A DNA stretch of 64,000 nt from Adiantum capillus-veneris (GCA_014529385.2 CM043955.1:145896140-145960139), one strand, 5' to 3'. Numbered from the stretch's first letter, positions 47,701 to 57,681 are shown. The notes: generated from the letters alone by a model not told the origin. Translations and numbers: made by a program.

Positions 47701-48934
47701 GGAGAGCTGTGTATACGGCAAAGTTAGCAGAAGTGCATGAATATGGCTGCACATTAACTCCCCATGCCTCAGAGTCAAGGTGAAATGATATCAAGGCACG
47801 TTCTCTGCAAAGAGACTCAATCTGGTCGATATACTCATTCCCACCATAATAACGAGCTCCTGGCAACCCTTCTGAATATTTATTGACAAGATGGCTGCCT
47901 AGAACTTCCATGACTGCTTGAGAGGTGAAATTTTCAGATGCTATAAGTTCAATACCTTTCCATTGCCTTACCTTTTCTCTTTCCATTATATTGTAAAGAT
48001 GAGGATCAACACTTGAAAGCGATCTGCTCCCCCATTCTTTCACAGAAAGCCGCCTTGATGATAAATCGGGGGCATGAGCTGTTTCTCCGCGACTGACAGC
48101 CTGAGCATATTGTGAAGATGCATTCAAGCAAGATAGGTGTGTAGTCTCTGCTGATGCTTGTGTGCTGCCGCTGCGACTGGGTGTGCCGTTTTGAAAAGAA
48201 CTTCTTGGAGACCCTTCATTGGACAGCTTGGAAGCGGTGGGTTGAATTGATGTAAAGCTGTTGTTCACTGCTTCCAATGTGGAGGGGCTAGGTTGCTTAG
48301 TTTCTACGGATGTTCTTAAATGGCTAGAGGCTTCATTCGGCAATTTATTATGAGGAGCTTCCATGGGTGATCTCTGGTTGCTATAAGAAGCCCCCGTGCG
48401 GCCTGTTTCAGAGGGCAACCTGCTGAGGCTAGGATTTATGGGCTCATTACAAATTCGTGCAGAGACATCTGAAGAGCTCCGTTGCAATAACTGCGGACTT
48501 TGATTCACCTCTGGTAAGTGACTCTGATGTAACCCTTGTAAGGCATGCTGTAGCAAAGCTTGTTGGAATGATAACTGAGCAGCAGGAGACGGCTGATGCA
48601 AGCTCCCCTGATGCTGGTTTCCATAGGCGGGCAACATCAAATATGGGCCTTGATTGCCACCCTCCTTTCTCCTCTTGGATTCCCGTTGCATTTCGCCAGA
48701 CAGCGTTACATCATCTTTCTGTTGCCCATTGGAAAGGTCATCCCTTCCAAATGGCTGTACACAGTAAAAATCACCTTGGACAGAGCCATCAAACCTGGAA
48801 AGGCCATTGGTGTACATAGTGGTATCCGTAACAGACATGTAAGGACCATTAACACCCACATGCAGAGGGTTAACAAGGCTAGACATGCTTTGTTGATGGC
48901 TTTCATACCCGTGATTGACCTGTTGAGCATCCAT
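36529..48934 (-). CDS. serine hydroxymethyltransferase, SHM6/SHM7 type, four exons
   Basis: Exons on the minus strand: 47375-48934, 46446-46848, 36887-36988 and 36529-36770. All introns are GT-AG and the phases join (0, 1, 1), giving 768 codons. The enzyme uses PLP to interconvert serine plus THF with glycine plus methylene-THF. Visible landmarks: 'ELIASENF' and '[18 protein letters not shown]' (residues about 330-367), 'MCDMAHISG' (about 507-515), the PLP lysine in [15 protein letters not shown] (Lys about 538), '[11 protein letters not shown]', '[11 protein letters not shown]' and '[15 protein letters not shown]'. The insert 'KKRG' after the lysine block fits the plant SHM6/SHM7 subgroup, whose Arabidopsis member SHM7/MSA1 is nuclear. 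The first 300 residues are Gln/Ser-rich and carry KRRK at 87-90. An in-frame TAA directly precedes the ATG. No internal stop, so it is probably functional. Confidence 0.92.
36992..38091. other. intronic stretch, no element recognised
   Basis: A minus-strand frame at 37664-37930 (88 codons) is not recognised. The words ATTGAAAGCAA recur at about 37401 and 37437. A TATATAAG and CT-rich stretch just before 38092 could be a promoter remnant of a retroelement; weak. Confidence 0.35.
38092..38145 (+). repeat. (CT)n microsatellite directly upstream of LINE 1
   Basis: About 27 CT units, ending one base before recognisable LINE coding sequence. Confidence 0.95.
38147..41245 (+). pseudogene. LINE ORF2: endonuclease C-terminus, reverse transcriptase, zinc knuckle
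   Basis: In order: end of the APE-type endonuclease ('[11 protein letters not shown]', 'VDHALVSM'; 38270-38400). RT follows with '[12 protein letters not shown]', 'NYRTIMIG', '[15 protein letters not shown]', '[12 protein letters not shown]', '[17 protein letters not shown]' and the catalytic YADD at about 39700. After RT come '[15 protein letters not shown]' and '[10 protein letters not shown]'. A C-terminal [18 protein letters not shown] knuckle lies near 40765, and the frame ends at TAA 41245. A TAG at 39459-39461 and frameshifts near 39775, 40250 and 40700 inactivate it. An A-to-S or C-rich slip at 38837 did not break the frame. Confidence 0.87.
41246..41492 (+). other. LINE 1 3' UTR and CATTT tail
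   Basis: Contains TTTGTATCAG and GTCTCATAGG words and ends in four ATTTC units. The short simple tail, rather than poly-A, resembles several non-L1 LINE groups. Confidence 0.65.
41515..41645 (+). repeat. second LINE 3' UTR remnant
   Basis: CTTTGTATCAG...GTCTCATAGGCC and a GGCC-CACATGGAC block follow the order of the LINE 1 3' UTR at 41397-41470, with divergence. No coding part precedes it. Confidence 0.5.
41652..41707 (+). repeat. (CT)n microsatellite directly upstream of LINE 2
   Basis: About 28 CT units. Confidence 0.95.
41706..42204 (+). pseudogene. LINE 2 fragment (post-RT region)
   Basis: Starts at the CT tract and aligns with LINE 1 from just after the YADD box (39735) to about 40205. 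It contains 'LDALH', '[12 protein letters not shown]', '[16 protein letters not shown]', 'TYLGAVFSG' and '[16 protein letters not shown]'. A TAA at 42202-42204 ends the open frame (41809-42204), and similarity stops there. A second, independent insertion of the same LINE family. Confidence 0.8.
42205..43824. other. intronic stretch, unassigned
   Basis: No protein similarity seen. It follows a chromovirus 3' end on the minus strand, so part of it could be that element's LTR. I could not find matching TG...CA ends or a second copy. Confidence 0.35.
43825..44585 (-). pseudogene. chromovirus pol 3' fragment: integrase C-terminus and chromodomain
   Basis: Minus strand: '[21 protein letters not shown]', '[13 protein letters not shown]', '[11 protein letters not shown]' (GPF module), '[14 protein letters not shown]' and the chromodomain '[21 protein letters not shown]'. 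The frame ends at TGA near 43825. It is homologous to but distinct from the pol at 12994-16179. Two frameshifts (near 44200 and 44040). Upstream integrase is missing at a sharp break near 44583. Confidence 0.85.
44586..45114. other. intronic stretch, unassigned
   Basis: A TTTGCTCAGCATGCTCAGCA motif repeats in short form near 45027-45045. No protein similarity recognised. Confidence 0.35.
45115..45381 (+). pseudogene. internally deleted copia: Gag piece joined to RNase H end
   Basis: 45117-45225 reads '[20 protein letters not shown]' followed by 'ISIGEVI', a copia Gag segment. From 45241 the frame reads [20 protein letters not shown], then [10 protein letters not shown] and 'LGLLPYVE', ending at TAG 45379-45381. 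That is the RNase H C-terminus, close to the copia at 54296-55573. Protease, integrase and RT are missing between them. Within the RNase H part about 15 residues are also missing compared with the other copy. Confidence 0.7.
45425..45650 (+). repeat. 3' LTR of the deleted copia (right end uncertain)
   Basis: After a purine-rich GCGGAAGATTT the sequence TTACCATATTATGGTAGTGA resembles the LTR start of the copia at 53592-54220 read on its own strand. TATATATATGCC near 45525 is a possible TATA box. Confidence 0.5.
45651..46440. other. intronic stretch, no element recognised
   Basis: AT-rich, with no coding signal. Confidence 0.4.
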
Positions 48935-50460
48935 TTAATACCCACAGGGCACAATGAAGCGTATCGGAAGATTTCCAAGCTGCGCAGTAGTTGAAATGCT
49001 TTGATGACAGCACGTATAAGCAAGGATGCCCCTATTGGCAAACAGATTTCAACAAAAAACGGCGCAAGCTGCAGGTGAAAGGTCGCTCATCTGGGCGCAA
49101 GCTCGCCATGGCCTGATTGACTTGACGCTCTTGAAAGATGAACTGAACCTGGGCACATTAAAGAACCAATTTGACAGAAAATTTCACATTTGGCCACCCA
49201 AAATGCCATCATGGGCCGGGATGACCACTTGGCCTCTTATTTTTACTCGATTATGGAGGGCCTCTTTCAGGCAGGCCACGTGGCCTAAAATAAGGTGGCG
49301 AGCCAGCAGCGGAAGCTATGAGGGAGGCGAATGCAGGAGTGAACTTGGAGCTGTGGAGCGGAGGGAGGCGAAGAGGCACAGAGTTGAATTGTCCAAGAGG
49401 GAGAGAGGGGGGAGGGGCGGGGGCAGGGTTACTCATAACATCCATACGAGAGAGGTGAGAGAAAGGGACACAGAGGGAGAGTTGTCGCCATTGCTACCTA
49501 AGGAAGAAGGATACGTTGCACCCTTCTTGCTATAGGTGGACACCTTGCATGCATGTACAATAGGCGTGGGCATCCGGACCAGCAGCACTTGTAGTAGCGG
49601 CAAAACTGCCTGACCACCTGTCAAATATTGGGACCAACCTTTCGAGCCCTAGCAGCACCGTCGGCACAGCAGATCATCTCTCACTCTCACTATCACAAAC
49701 ACAGTAGCATACACAATTTGTATGTGGGATATCTACTTGTTACTCTTAATTGCAAGCTTTGGTTTAAATCCAAAAAAGGCGCACCATTCTGTGTAAACAT
49801 GGAATTGGGTTAAGTGGTTCTAGCTGACATTACCACATGTGTAATATACCCCCACTACTTGCATGGCGCGACCACCTTCTCTTTTTTACTCCATCACCCA
49901 CTCTCCCGAACAGAAGAAAATCGTCATCTCTTTTGAAGCTTGCAAAGCCATGGACCCACCACTCTTATGCTATTAAAAAGCATGTGCATGGAATCCTCTA
50001 CGTCTAAGGTTAGAAGATATCCTCGTTGGTCCTTACATCGCCACCAAAAGCTCCCCAGGCTCCAGCTATGGCCAATCAGGTCCCCAAATACCCTTAAGCT
50101 CGCACTATGTTGACATTTATAACACGTGCATTGTTTCTATGACACTTGCAGTCCATAAATTAAAGCCTGCTAATTAAAGTTGTTTGATTGATGATGGATG
50201 CAAGTAACAGGAACATTGCTTGCATAGAAGGGCTTTTGGTTGAATTAGAAGGGGTTTAAATTCACACTTCGATGAGAAAGATATTGTACCAAAAAGCCTT
50301 CTTAATATGAACATTACTTTTTCTTGTGTCTCTGTTTCTAGTCTTATTGATGTGGTTATTTATGTTTATTGCTTACACACACACTAATGGTTTGTGAATG
50401 GTTCTTGTGGTGTTGAAATCACCATCAATGACCCTTTGAACATGTTGCATTAATAAGTCT
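48935..50460 (-). promoter_or_regulatory. SHMT 5' flank / promoter region
   Basis: Upstream of the SHMT start on the minus strand. It contains a perfect palindrome GGCCACGTGGCC (49274-49285) with a G-box, about 340 bases before the ATG, and a pyrimidine-rich stretch (minus strand, 49370-49490) like a plant leader or Y patch. A minus-strand frame at 49251-49445 could be an upstream ORF or an alternative first exon. No TATA box or start site can be fixed by eye. Confidence 0.4.
49277..49282. promoter_or_regulatory. G-box CACGTG
   Basis: Core of the 12-base palindrome GGCCACGTGGCC. G-boxes bind bZIP and bHLH factors in plants. Relevance to SHMT is inferred from position only. Confidence 0.4.
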
Positions 50461-50467
50461 TCATGAC

Positions 50468-50735
50468 ATGCAGGAGATTGTACAATCTTGGGATGCAACA
50501 TTACACCCCGTAGGGTATGAAGATAAGTTGTCGGTTGTCCCTAGTCTTATACAAGGACTTCTCTTATTCATTAAGGACCCCACATTTCACAATATTATCA
50601 TCCAACGTGACCTATCAAATGTGGACAATGACGAGCACTATGAGCTCATGTTATTAGATGTACTTGATATCCCTGCATGACTAAGATTATATGTTGTAGC
50701 CAAGGAAAACCCACATGTTGTCAATGCTAGATTAC
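50468..50735 (+). other. unrecognised coding-like stretch, cut by an LTR
   Basis: A 70-codon frame (50468-50680) reads MQEIVQSWDATLHPVGYEDK and ends 'LLDVLDIPA'. After the TGA the same strand continues 'LYVVAKENPHVVNARLL' up to the LTR at 50736. Composition looks protein-like but I do not recognise it. It could be a host exon or old element interrupted by the insertion. Confidence 0.3.
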
Positions 50736-51024
50736 TGTTAACCCTCACGCACATTCCTATCACCTACAACGGACATCGTATTATTTATTTGGTAGAGTCA
50801 GGTATCGAGCTTGTCGGTCCAATAGGAAAAGGGTAAGAGTGATCGTCGATGAGAGGCGCACTCTAACTGGAACATTCAAGGGTTAGTTGGCTAAGTATGG
50901 GCGTCCAAGTGTGATTGGGGCGAGCTCATATAAAAGTCACCTAAACCTGAAATTCATTCATTCTCTCATTTGTGCAATTGAAGAGTGCTCTTGCTCCATC
51001 TCCATCTTCTTCTTCTTCATCTCC

Positions 51025-51059
<35 letters not shown>

Positions 51060-51346
51060 CGTGAGAGAGAGAGAGTGTGTGTGTGTGTGTGTGCGCGATC
51101 GAGCATTGCAACGACGGCACGGCGGCGGCGGCGGCGGCGGCGAAGCGGTTGAGCGCGGCGCAGCGGCGGCTCCTTCTTCTTCACGGCGAGGAATCCTCCA
51201 CGAAGGCGAGCATAGGGCGGTGAGTGACACACCCTTGCTCTCTTGAATTTGCTAGATTAGTCTAGTTGTGTGCTTGGAGCCATTTGTGGCTCACACACAG
51301 TGTATCGGCAAGTCCCTTGCATTGACACGTGCGACAGACGTGCACA
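50736..51346 (+). repeat. copy 2 5' LTR (611 bp)
   Basis: Starts TGTTAACCCTCACG and ends GTGCACA. A TATA box CATATAAAAG lies at 50928-50936. It carries (TG)n at 51027-51056, a GA/TG stretch to 51092 and (CGG)n at 51117-51142. Matches the LTRs at 57295 and 57712 over its length. Confidence 0.85.
51027..51142 (+). repeat. LTR-internal microsatellites (TG)n, (GA)n, (CGG)n
   Basis: Same position in the LTR as the (TG)n(GA)n tracts of copies 3 and 4. The CGG run is longer here than in copy 4. Confidence 0.9.
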
Positions 51347-51350
51347 TTTT

Positions 51351-51367
51351 TGGTGCCGTTGCTGGGA
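51351..51367 (+). other. copy 2 PBS (tRNA-Asp type, mutated)
   Basis: TGGTGCCGTTGCTGGGA: two C-to-T differences from TGGCGCCGTTGCCGGGG plus a changed last base. Confidence 0.7.
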
Positions 51368-51432
51368 ATGCCCTGCATTAAGTTCGAGTAGCACTCTATG
51401 CTAGTTTGTGGTGCATTTTGAAATGTATGAAA

Positions 51433-52013
51433 GGTAGAGAAGGAGGGTGTGTGTGTTGAGAAGGAGTTTGTTTTGTTGCTGTGTATTGTTTTGTTAATAA
51501 GGTATTGAAAGGTACTTTTTTTTTTTTGTTTATAAGGCGCTTTCTCTATTATAAGGTGTTAGGATTAAGGTAGTAGATCCATAATGTTAGTTCTGTGTAA
51601 AGTACAGTAAGTAGTTTTGTTAGCTAATGAGTTGCTATAGTAGTGTGTTAGTGTGTAACAGTAGTTGTCTTAGTTGTAAGTAGGTAGGTTAGGTGTGTGT
51701 GTGCTCGCGCGCAATGCGGCCGCGGTAGAGAAGGAAGGTGTGTGTGTTGAGAAGGAGTTTGTTTTGCTGCTGTGTATTGTTTTGTTAATAAGGTATTGAA
51801 AGGTACTGTGTTTTTTTTGTTTATAAGGCACTTTCTCTGTTATAAGGTGTTAGGATTAAGGTAGTAGATCCATAATGTTAGTTCTGTGTAAAGTACAGTA
51901 AGTAGTTTTGTTAGCTAATGAGTTGCTATAGTAGTGTGTTAGTGTGTAACAGTAGCTATCTTAGTTGTAAGTAGGTAGGTTAGGTGTGTGTGTGCTCGCG
52001 CGCAATGCGACCG
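51433..52013 (+). repeat. 291-bp tandem duplication in the copy 2 leader
   Basis: Units 51433-51723 and 51724-52013 both begin GGTAGAGAAGGxAGGTGTGTG and end with the CGCGCGCAATGCG patch. They are nearly identical. Copy 4 has no such duplication in its leader. Confidence 0.88.
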
Positions 52014-52422
52014 CGGCGACCTTATCCAAAAAAAATAAAATTTAATATATATATATATATATTTTTTAAAGGTAGGATCGGAATCGGGAATATCCCCCAG
52101 ACCCAAGCCCAAGCCCACGCTCAGACTCAGGCCTCAGTCCCCCTTTAAAATTACGTATTTTAGCCTCACGTGTAGGTAAAAATTGACCTTTTTGAGGACC
52201 AACGGAGCTTCCAGTAACCGAACGCGGTGTTGTAAATCACACCACGACCCCCTAAGCAATACGTTCGTTTCGAGCTATCAGAGGCTCTAATCCAAAATCG
52301 ATCATTAAAAAACATTAAAAAACATTAAAAAACATCAAAAAACGAGTGAAAACGGACGCCTAAAAAAGTAAGTGGTTAACCTTCGAGGATATTCGCTGAC
52401 GCTTGTAGGGTGCCAAAGGCAC

Positions 52423-53591
52423 ATGCATCTGCGATCTAGTCGTGTGCTATAGGCCGAGCAACTAGTGAGCATTTCGACTTATGCGAGTTCTCAATATCCA
52501 CCTACTTTAGGTTCCGGGCCCTCGACGGGGACCCAAGGTAGTACAAACCAAGACCCAAACATAGGCTAGTGACTCTTCCTCTGATGAAGACATCATGGAG
52601 GGTTATCCAATGCCTAATCCTGATAGCTCAAGCCAAGACATGCATGCCATGGCCCACGGTCTGGGCCGAGCGTGCTTAGCCGCTTGAAGGAAACCTTTAG
52701 TAGAGCCACTCGCTCTGAACATGGAGCTAACGATGTAAATGAGGGGGGTGGGGAATTCATTGCACCCCTTGACTCTTTAGAGCTATTCCCCTCCGAGGTC
52801 ATATTACCTGATGGTAGAACCCTTGCCGAAGTGCAAGAGGTTGAGCGATATATCATCGCGGCTAGGGAAAAAGAAAGAGAGCTTACGCAAGGCGGAGCAA
52901 CGAAGAGAGTTAAAAGTGAAAGCCCCTATGTCAATATCTTTGCTGGGAGAGCAATCGAGTGCTCCTGAATTAGCGACTACTAAGGGTCAACCCATAGAGA
53001 GCCACATTGCATCCAGTTCAAAGGACACCCCTAGCACCTCAATCCTAGATGGAGCGTTCTTAAATGAGAACTAGGAGTACGAACTACAAACGAAAACTCT
53101 AACCGACCTATACACAGGTCACACCTATCATGTGGGTTGGTTAGATGTCCTACAATCCACAACGGGTGCTACTAGTGTGGAGGATCAACAACAAAGAGTT
53201 TGTGAGGTCGTCCATAGAGTCATTGAGCTAGAGAGACAGAACAAGGGGATCCACATGGCTTCAACGGGTCTCATGAGATTCTTGGATACAGGGAAGGCTT
53301 TATAAACAACCAACCTTATCGCAAATGGAGACTCCCTCGGTAAGTCCAATGGATCCTCCATATGTTGTTTCGCCAGGGGTCTTAGTGCAATCTGAGCCCA
53401 CCAGTGATAGCTTTACTTTTCCAAGTCTAGCTCATCTTTCCCTTGATGACGCCACGGCTACCATGCCTACCCCAATGATGGGTATACCAAGAAACACACC
53501 ATGGACCTCATTTGTTAGTAAAGCACCACTACATGGTAGCTCAATGCCTGCAACAGTACCTTCAAGTGTGTACCAATCGTATATACCTATT
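52423..53591 (+). pseudogene. copy 2 Gag fragment
   Basis: Starts at ATG 52423, aligned with the gag starts of copies 1 and 4. It has a TAG at codon 10. Matching blocks: 'TLGSGPSTGTQGS', 'ILPDGRTLAEVQEVERYI', 'HVGWLDVLQSTTGATS', 'METPSVSPMDPPYVVSPG'. The 'SPFMSKIDPMILESVHVN' block of copy 4 is deleted. Frameshifts lie near 52640, 52870, 52965 and 53300. It ends abruptly in the proline-rich part at 53591. Confidence 0.8.
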
Positions 53592-54220
53592 TGAGACTCA
53601 AATGTACTCACAGGACTTAGGATGTGTGCTTAGGGTTAAAGGTGTAATTTCTCTTACAAACTGAGATCAATATTTTACTAATTAACTATGGAGTATTCAT
53701 AGGCCTTTCATCAAGTGTGGATGTGAATTTATGGGTGGTTCCTACAAGGATGGGAATGTCTTCTGGTTTGACCATGGATTATGGCTTATGATACATAAAG
53801 TTCAAGCCCTTTTTCTTTGTTGACTCCTTGAAAAAGTCAACTCTTAAATTTTTGAAATGGGTTTCTACAGAAGGAAAGAGGGTATTGAAGCCCTCCTAAT
53901 CCATGTGATGTATAGGTAAAGGCTCAAAGTATATGTCAAGCATGCAGCTCTCTTTCACCAACCACCACCAAACTCACCAAGTGGTGACCTAAATGTTGGA
54001 ATTAGGGTTGCAGAGAAATGCACACAGCTTGGAGAAGACGAAGGAAGCTCAAGGCACACAATAGAGAGTGTGTTACTTAGTGTGCAATGGAAAGATAGAT
54101 AGCCCTAGAGTGATGGGCGTATATACAATGCAGGGAGGAAAAAACCTCCTAAAGAGGGAAAAAATGACCCGGCGGTCCTAGTGTGTTCACACACATCACT
54201 ACCTCATGTATATGTTAACA
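53592..54220 (-). repeat. 3' LTR of the copia element (629 bp)
   Basis: On the minus strand it starts TGTTAACATATACATGAGG after the polypurine tract and ends TTTGAGTCTCA, giving TG...CA ends. The left boundary is set by the break in the copy 2 gag frame. Confidence 0.72.
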
Positions 54221-54231
54221 AATCCCCCCTG
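54221..54231 (-). other. polypurine tract of the copia element
   Basis: On the minus strand CAGGGGGGATT directly precedes the LTR. Confidence 0.75.
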
Positions 54232-54295
54232 GAGTGATGCGGTGAACGAGAGCTGGCACATGAGTAAAGGGAAGTGCCATGCCCTAAGGACATGA

Positions 54296-55660
54296 TCAGT
54301 CCACAAAGGGGAGTAAGCCCAAAACTTTGCGGAAAGCTTCAAGATTCTCACGAGACAATGCCTTTGTGAAAAGATCTGCAAGGTTGTCTTGTGTTGGCAC
54401 ATAAGCCAAGCTCATCTCTCCTGCTAAGAGCCTCTCCCTGACATAGTGGTAATGCACCTCAATGTGCTTTGTGCGAGCATGAAGAACTGGGTTCCTCGCA
54501 ACTGCCAATGCGCTCTGAATTTCAGTGTAGATAGTGTTGGCAGTGTCCTGTCCAACACCCAAATCATCCATAAGGCGTCTGAGCCATACACACTCAACCG
54601 TAGCTGTGAAGACTGCCCTGTACTCAGCCTCACAACTCGAAGTGGCCACAGTAGGTTGCTTCTTGCTCAACCATGATATACATGAACTGCCAAGCATGAA
54701 ACAAAAACCAATTGTGAACACTCGCGTGTCAAAACAACCAGCCCAATCTGAGTCCAAAAAAGCATGTAAGTATGGCGGCAATGATCCCCCCTTGGGATAA
54801 AACAAGCCAAGATGTAAAGTGCCACTAAGGTAGCAGAAAATTCTCTTGACAGCCTGCCAATGCTTAGACCCTGGGCTATGCATAAATCTGCTGACCTGTG
54901 AGACTACAAACTGAATATCCAGCCTCGTGTTGCATACATTAATGAGGCAGCCAACAGCAGTTTGGTAAAGAGTGACATCAGCCGGATCGCCAGCATCATG
55001 TAGACTCAACTTCAAACCTGTTTCCATGGGAGTGGCAATAGGTTTGCAATCCTCAAGTCCAAACTTACATAGCAATGTCTCTATGTAACTATTCTGACAC
55101 AAGGCAATACCACCATCACACTGCTTAAACTGTATACCCAAGTAATGATGCAATAGCCCCAAATCTTTCATCTTGAAAGTAGCATTCAAATCAGCCTTAA
55201 ATTCAGCAATATGTCTCTCATTTGGTCCAGTGATCAGCAAATCATCAACATAAAGAACCACAATGAGAAGTACATCACCCTCACGCTTTACATACAATGT
55301 GCTTTCTCTTGGACTGTTATTATGAAAGCCTCGTTTAACCAAATGAGTGCCAACTTTCTCATACGAAGCACGAGGAGATTGCTTCAACCCATACAAAGCC
55401 TTATTACATCTGCACACTTTGTCCTCTTGTCCTTTTTTGACAAAACCGCGAGGCTGCGTTACATAAACTTCCTCAAATATGTCACCATTCAAGAAAGCAG
55501 TAACAATGTCTGATTGATGTACATCCCAACAAAAATGAGCTGCCAATGCACATAGAAAACGTACAGTAGTCATACGAGAAGTGGGAGCAAAAGTCTCTTC
55601 ATAATCTATGCCTTTTTGTTGTGCATAACCTTCTGCAACAAGTCAAGCCTTATGGTGATC
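54296..55660 (-). pseudogene. copia reverse transcriptase and RNase H
   Basis: A long open minus-strand frame (425 codons, 54296-55573) carries 'HQSDIVTAFLNGDIFEEVYV', 'KALYGLKQSPRA', the catalytic YVDD box ('LYVDDLLITG', near 55245), 'DLGLLHHYLGIQ', the RNase H 'FLDSDWAG', 'SSCEAEYRA', 'TKHIEVHYHYVRE' and '[11 protein letters not shown]'. All main motifs are intact. It is a pseudogene only because upstream frames are broken and the 5' end is missing. Confidence 0.9.
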
Positions 55661-57294
55661 GATCTCACCATCCGGCTTGCGTTTCAACTTGTAAACCCAC
55701 TTCGTACCAATGGACTTTTTTCCAGGAGGCAAATCACATAAAGTCCATGTGTCATTTTCTATAAGTGCATCATATTCTGATTGCATGGCAGCCATCCAAT
55801 TTTCTGAATTTTGTGCTTCATCAAAAGACAGAGGCTCCTCAACATCATGTAAGCTAGACACAGCCAAAGAATAACAATTTGATGCATAAGATGCATGGCG
55901 AGAGCCTGAACGAGTACGACTAGACAAAGGTGCATCCAATTTACTGTCATGCAAAGTGTGCACCATCCATTTTGGCATACCTTTAGCCTGCTCATTTTCA
56001 GCCCTTTCCTCATCAAGTACATCATGTACATCTGCATCAGTAATAGGCTGATCTGTAACATTTCAGAAACCCCCATAGGCTGTACATTTGCCTCATTGGT
56101 ACTTACATTCGTATTTCCACCATTGAAAAGAGGCAACAAAGTGTCATAAATGTCCTGTGAGCTTACATTACTGTCTCTAGTACATGACAGCAAGGGCTGA
56201 ACAGAATCTTCCACAAACACTACATCCCGTGAAACCAGAATACGTTTTGTTTGCGGATGATACAACCTGTAACCTTTGCTTTCAGCACTATAACCAACAA
56301 AAATACATTTGGCAGCCTTATCATCCAATTGTCTGCGCTGCACTTGTGGCACCAAAGCATATGCCAAACAACCAAAAACACGCATGTGCTCAATAGAAGG
56401 CTTTCTAGCATGCCATGCTTCATATGGAGTAATAGACTGCAAAGCTTTCGTAGGACACCTGTTAAGTACATAAGTGGCACACATGATGGCCTCAAGCCAA
56501 AAACAATGCGGTAAAGCTTGGCTTTTGACCATACATCATGCCATTTCCGTTAGTGACCTATTTTTTCTCTCAGCAACACCATTTTGCTGAGGTGTATAAG
56601 GCATTGTACATTGGTGTTTTATCCCACGACTAGCCAGAAATGCATTAAATTCATGAGACATATACTCCCCCCCTCAATCGGAACGGAGGGTGCCCATAGT
56701 ACATTTCGAGACATTTTCAGCCATAGCCAGAAATTGTTTGAAGCACATAAAAACTTCGAACTTCGCTTTAAGCGGAAATACCCATGCATGTCTGGAGTAA
56801 TCATCAATGAAAGTCACGAAGCACAGATAATTGCCCAAGGACGGAGTTTGCATGGGCCCACAAACATCACTATGCACAAGCTGCAACCTGCATGTGGCCC
56901 AAACTGAACCATCCTTTGGAAACTTAGAACGCTGCATCTTACCCAAAATACAGCCTTCACAAACATGTTTGGCAGGTGCTTCAAGAGGTGGCAAAGAAGC
57001 AACCATATCAGATTTCTGCAAGCGCAGCAAATTGGCAAAATTCAGATCACCAAAACGTGCATGCCAAAGTTTTGCATCTGAAATAGCCCTTGAATCTGCA
57101 ATTGCATTTGCAAAATTTTGTCCACACTTGTCATACAAAGTGAGCTTATACAGCTCACGGCACAAAAGGCTAGATGCAACAATTTCATCACCAAAACTGA
57201 GATCATGAACTGTACATCTGTCATCCACAAATTTGACTACAAGTCCAAGTCTAGCAAGTGTGGATACAGACAAGAGATTCTTCTTGATCCCAAG
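55643..57294 (-). pseudogene. copia integrase and linker
   Basis: Minus strand from the break: 'KKNLLSVSTLARLGL', zinc-binding 'HARFGDLNF...CEGCILGK' (HHCC), core 'HSDVCGPMQT', 'FIDDYSRHAWVFPLK', '[13 protein letters not shown]', then 'YVLNRCPTKAL' and 'FVGYSAESKGYRLYHP'. After that 'TWTLCDLPPGKK' leads toward RT. TGA near 56674 and TGA near 56533 interrupt the frame, and there is a frameshift near 56050. Confidence 0.88.
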
Positions 57295-57637
57295 TGTTAA
57301 CCCTCACGGCTCATGGACACCCTATCACCTACGTGGACGTTGTAACCTACGGCGGACATTGTATTATTTATTTGGTAGAGTCAGGTACCGGGCTTGTCGG
57401 TCCAATAGGAAAAGGGTAAGAGTGATCGCCGATGAGAGGCGCACTCTACCTGGAACATTCAAGGGATTAGTTGGCTAAGCATGGGCGCCCAAGTGTGAAT
57501 GGGGCGAGCTCATATAAAAGTCAACTAAACCTAAAATTCACTCATTCTCTCATTTGTGCAATAGAAGAGTGCTCTTGCTCCATCTTCTTCTCCATCTCCA
57601 TCTTCTTCTTCTTCACCTCCTTGTGTGTGTGTGTGTA

Positions 57638-57681
<44 letters not shown>

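Larger units (their letters stand above)
50736..53591 (+). mobile_element. Tat/Athila-like element, copy 2 (5' part)
   Basis: LTR 50736-51346, PBS 51351-51367, leader to 52422, gag fragment to 53591. There the sequence switches within one codon to the LTR of a minus-strand copia. The missing remainder is expected beyond the right edge of the window. Confidence 0.82.
53592..57294 (-). mobile_element. Ty1/copia element, 5' part missing
   Basis: Minus-strand order of what remains: integrase, RT, RNase H, polypurine tract, 3' LTR. The LTR end at 53592 lies inside the copy 2 gag, so it inserted there. Upstream it is cut at 57294 inside the pre-integrase region by a Tat/Athila LTR. Gag, protease and 5' LTR would lie beyond the right edge. 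Confidence 0.85.

Noticed and set aside
49026-49535. 169-codon plus-strand frame
   Set aside because: Purine-rich low complexity antisense to the SHMT leader; no family similarity.
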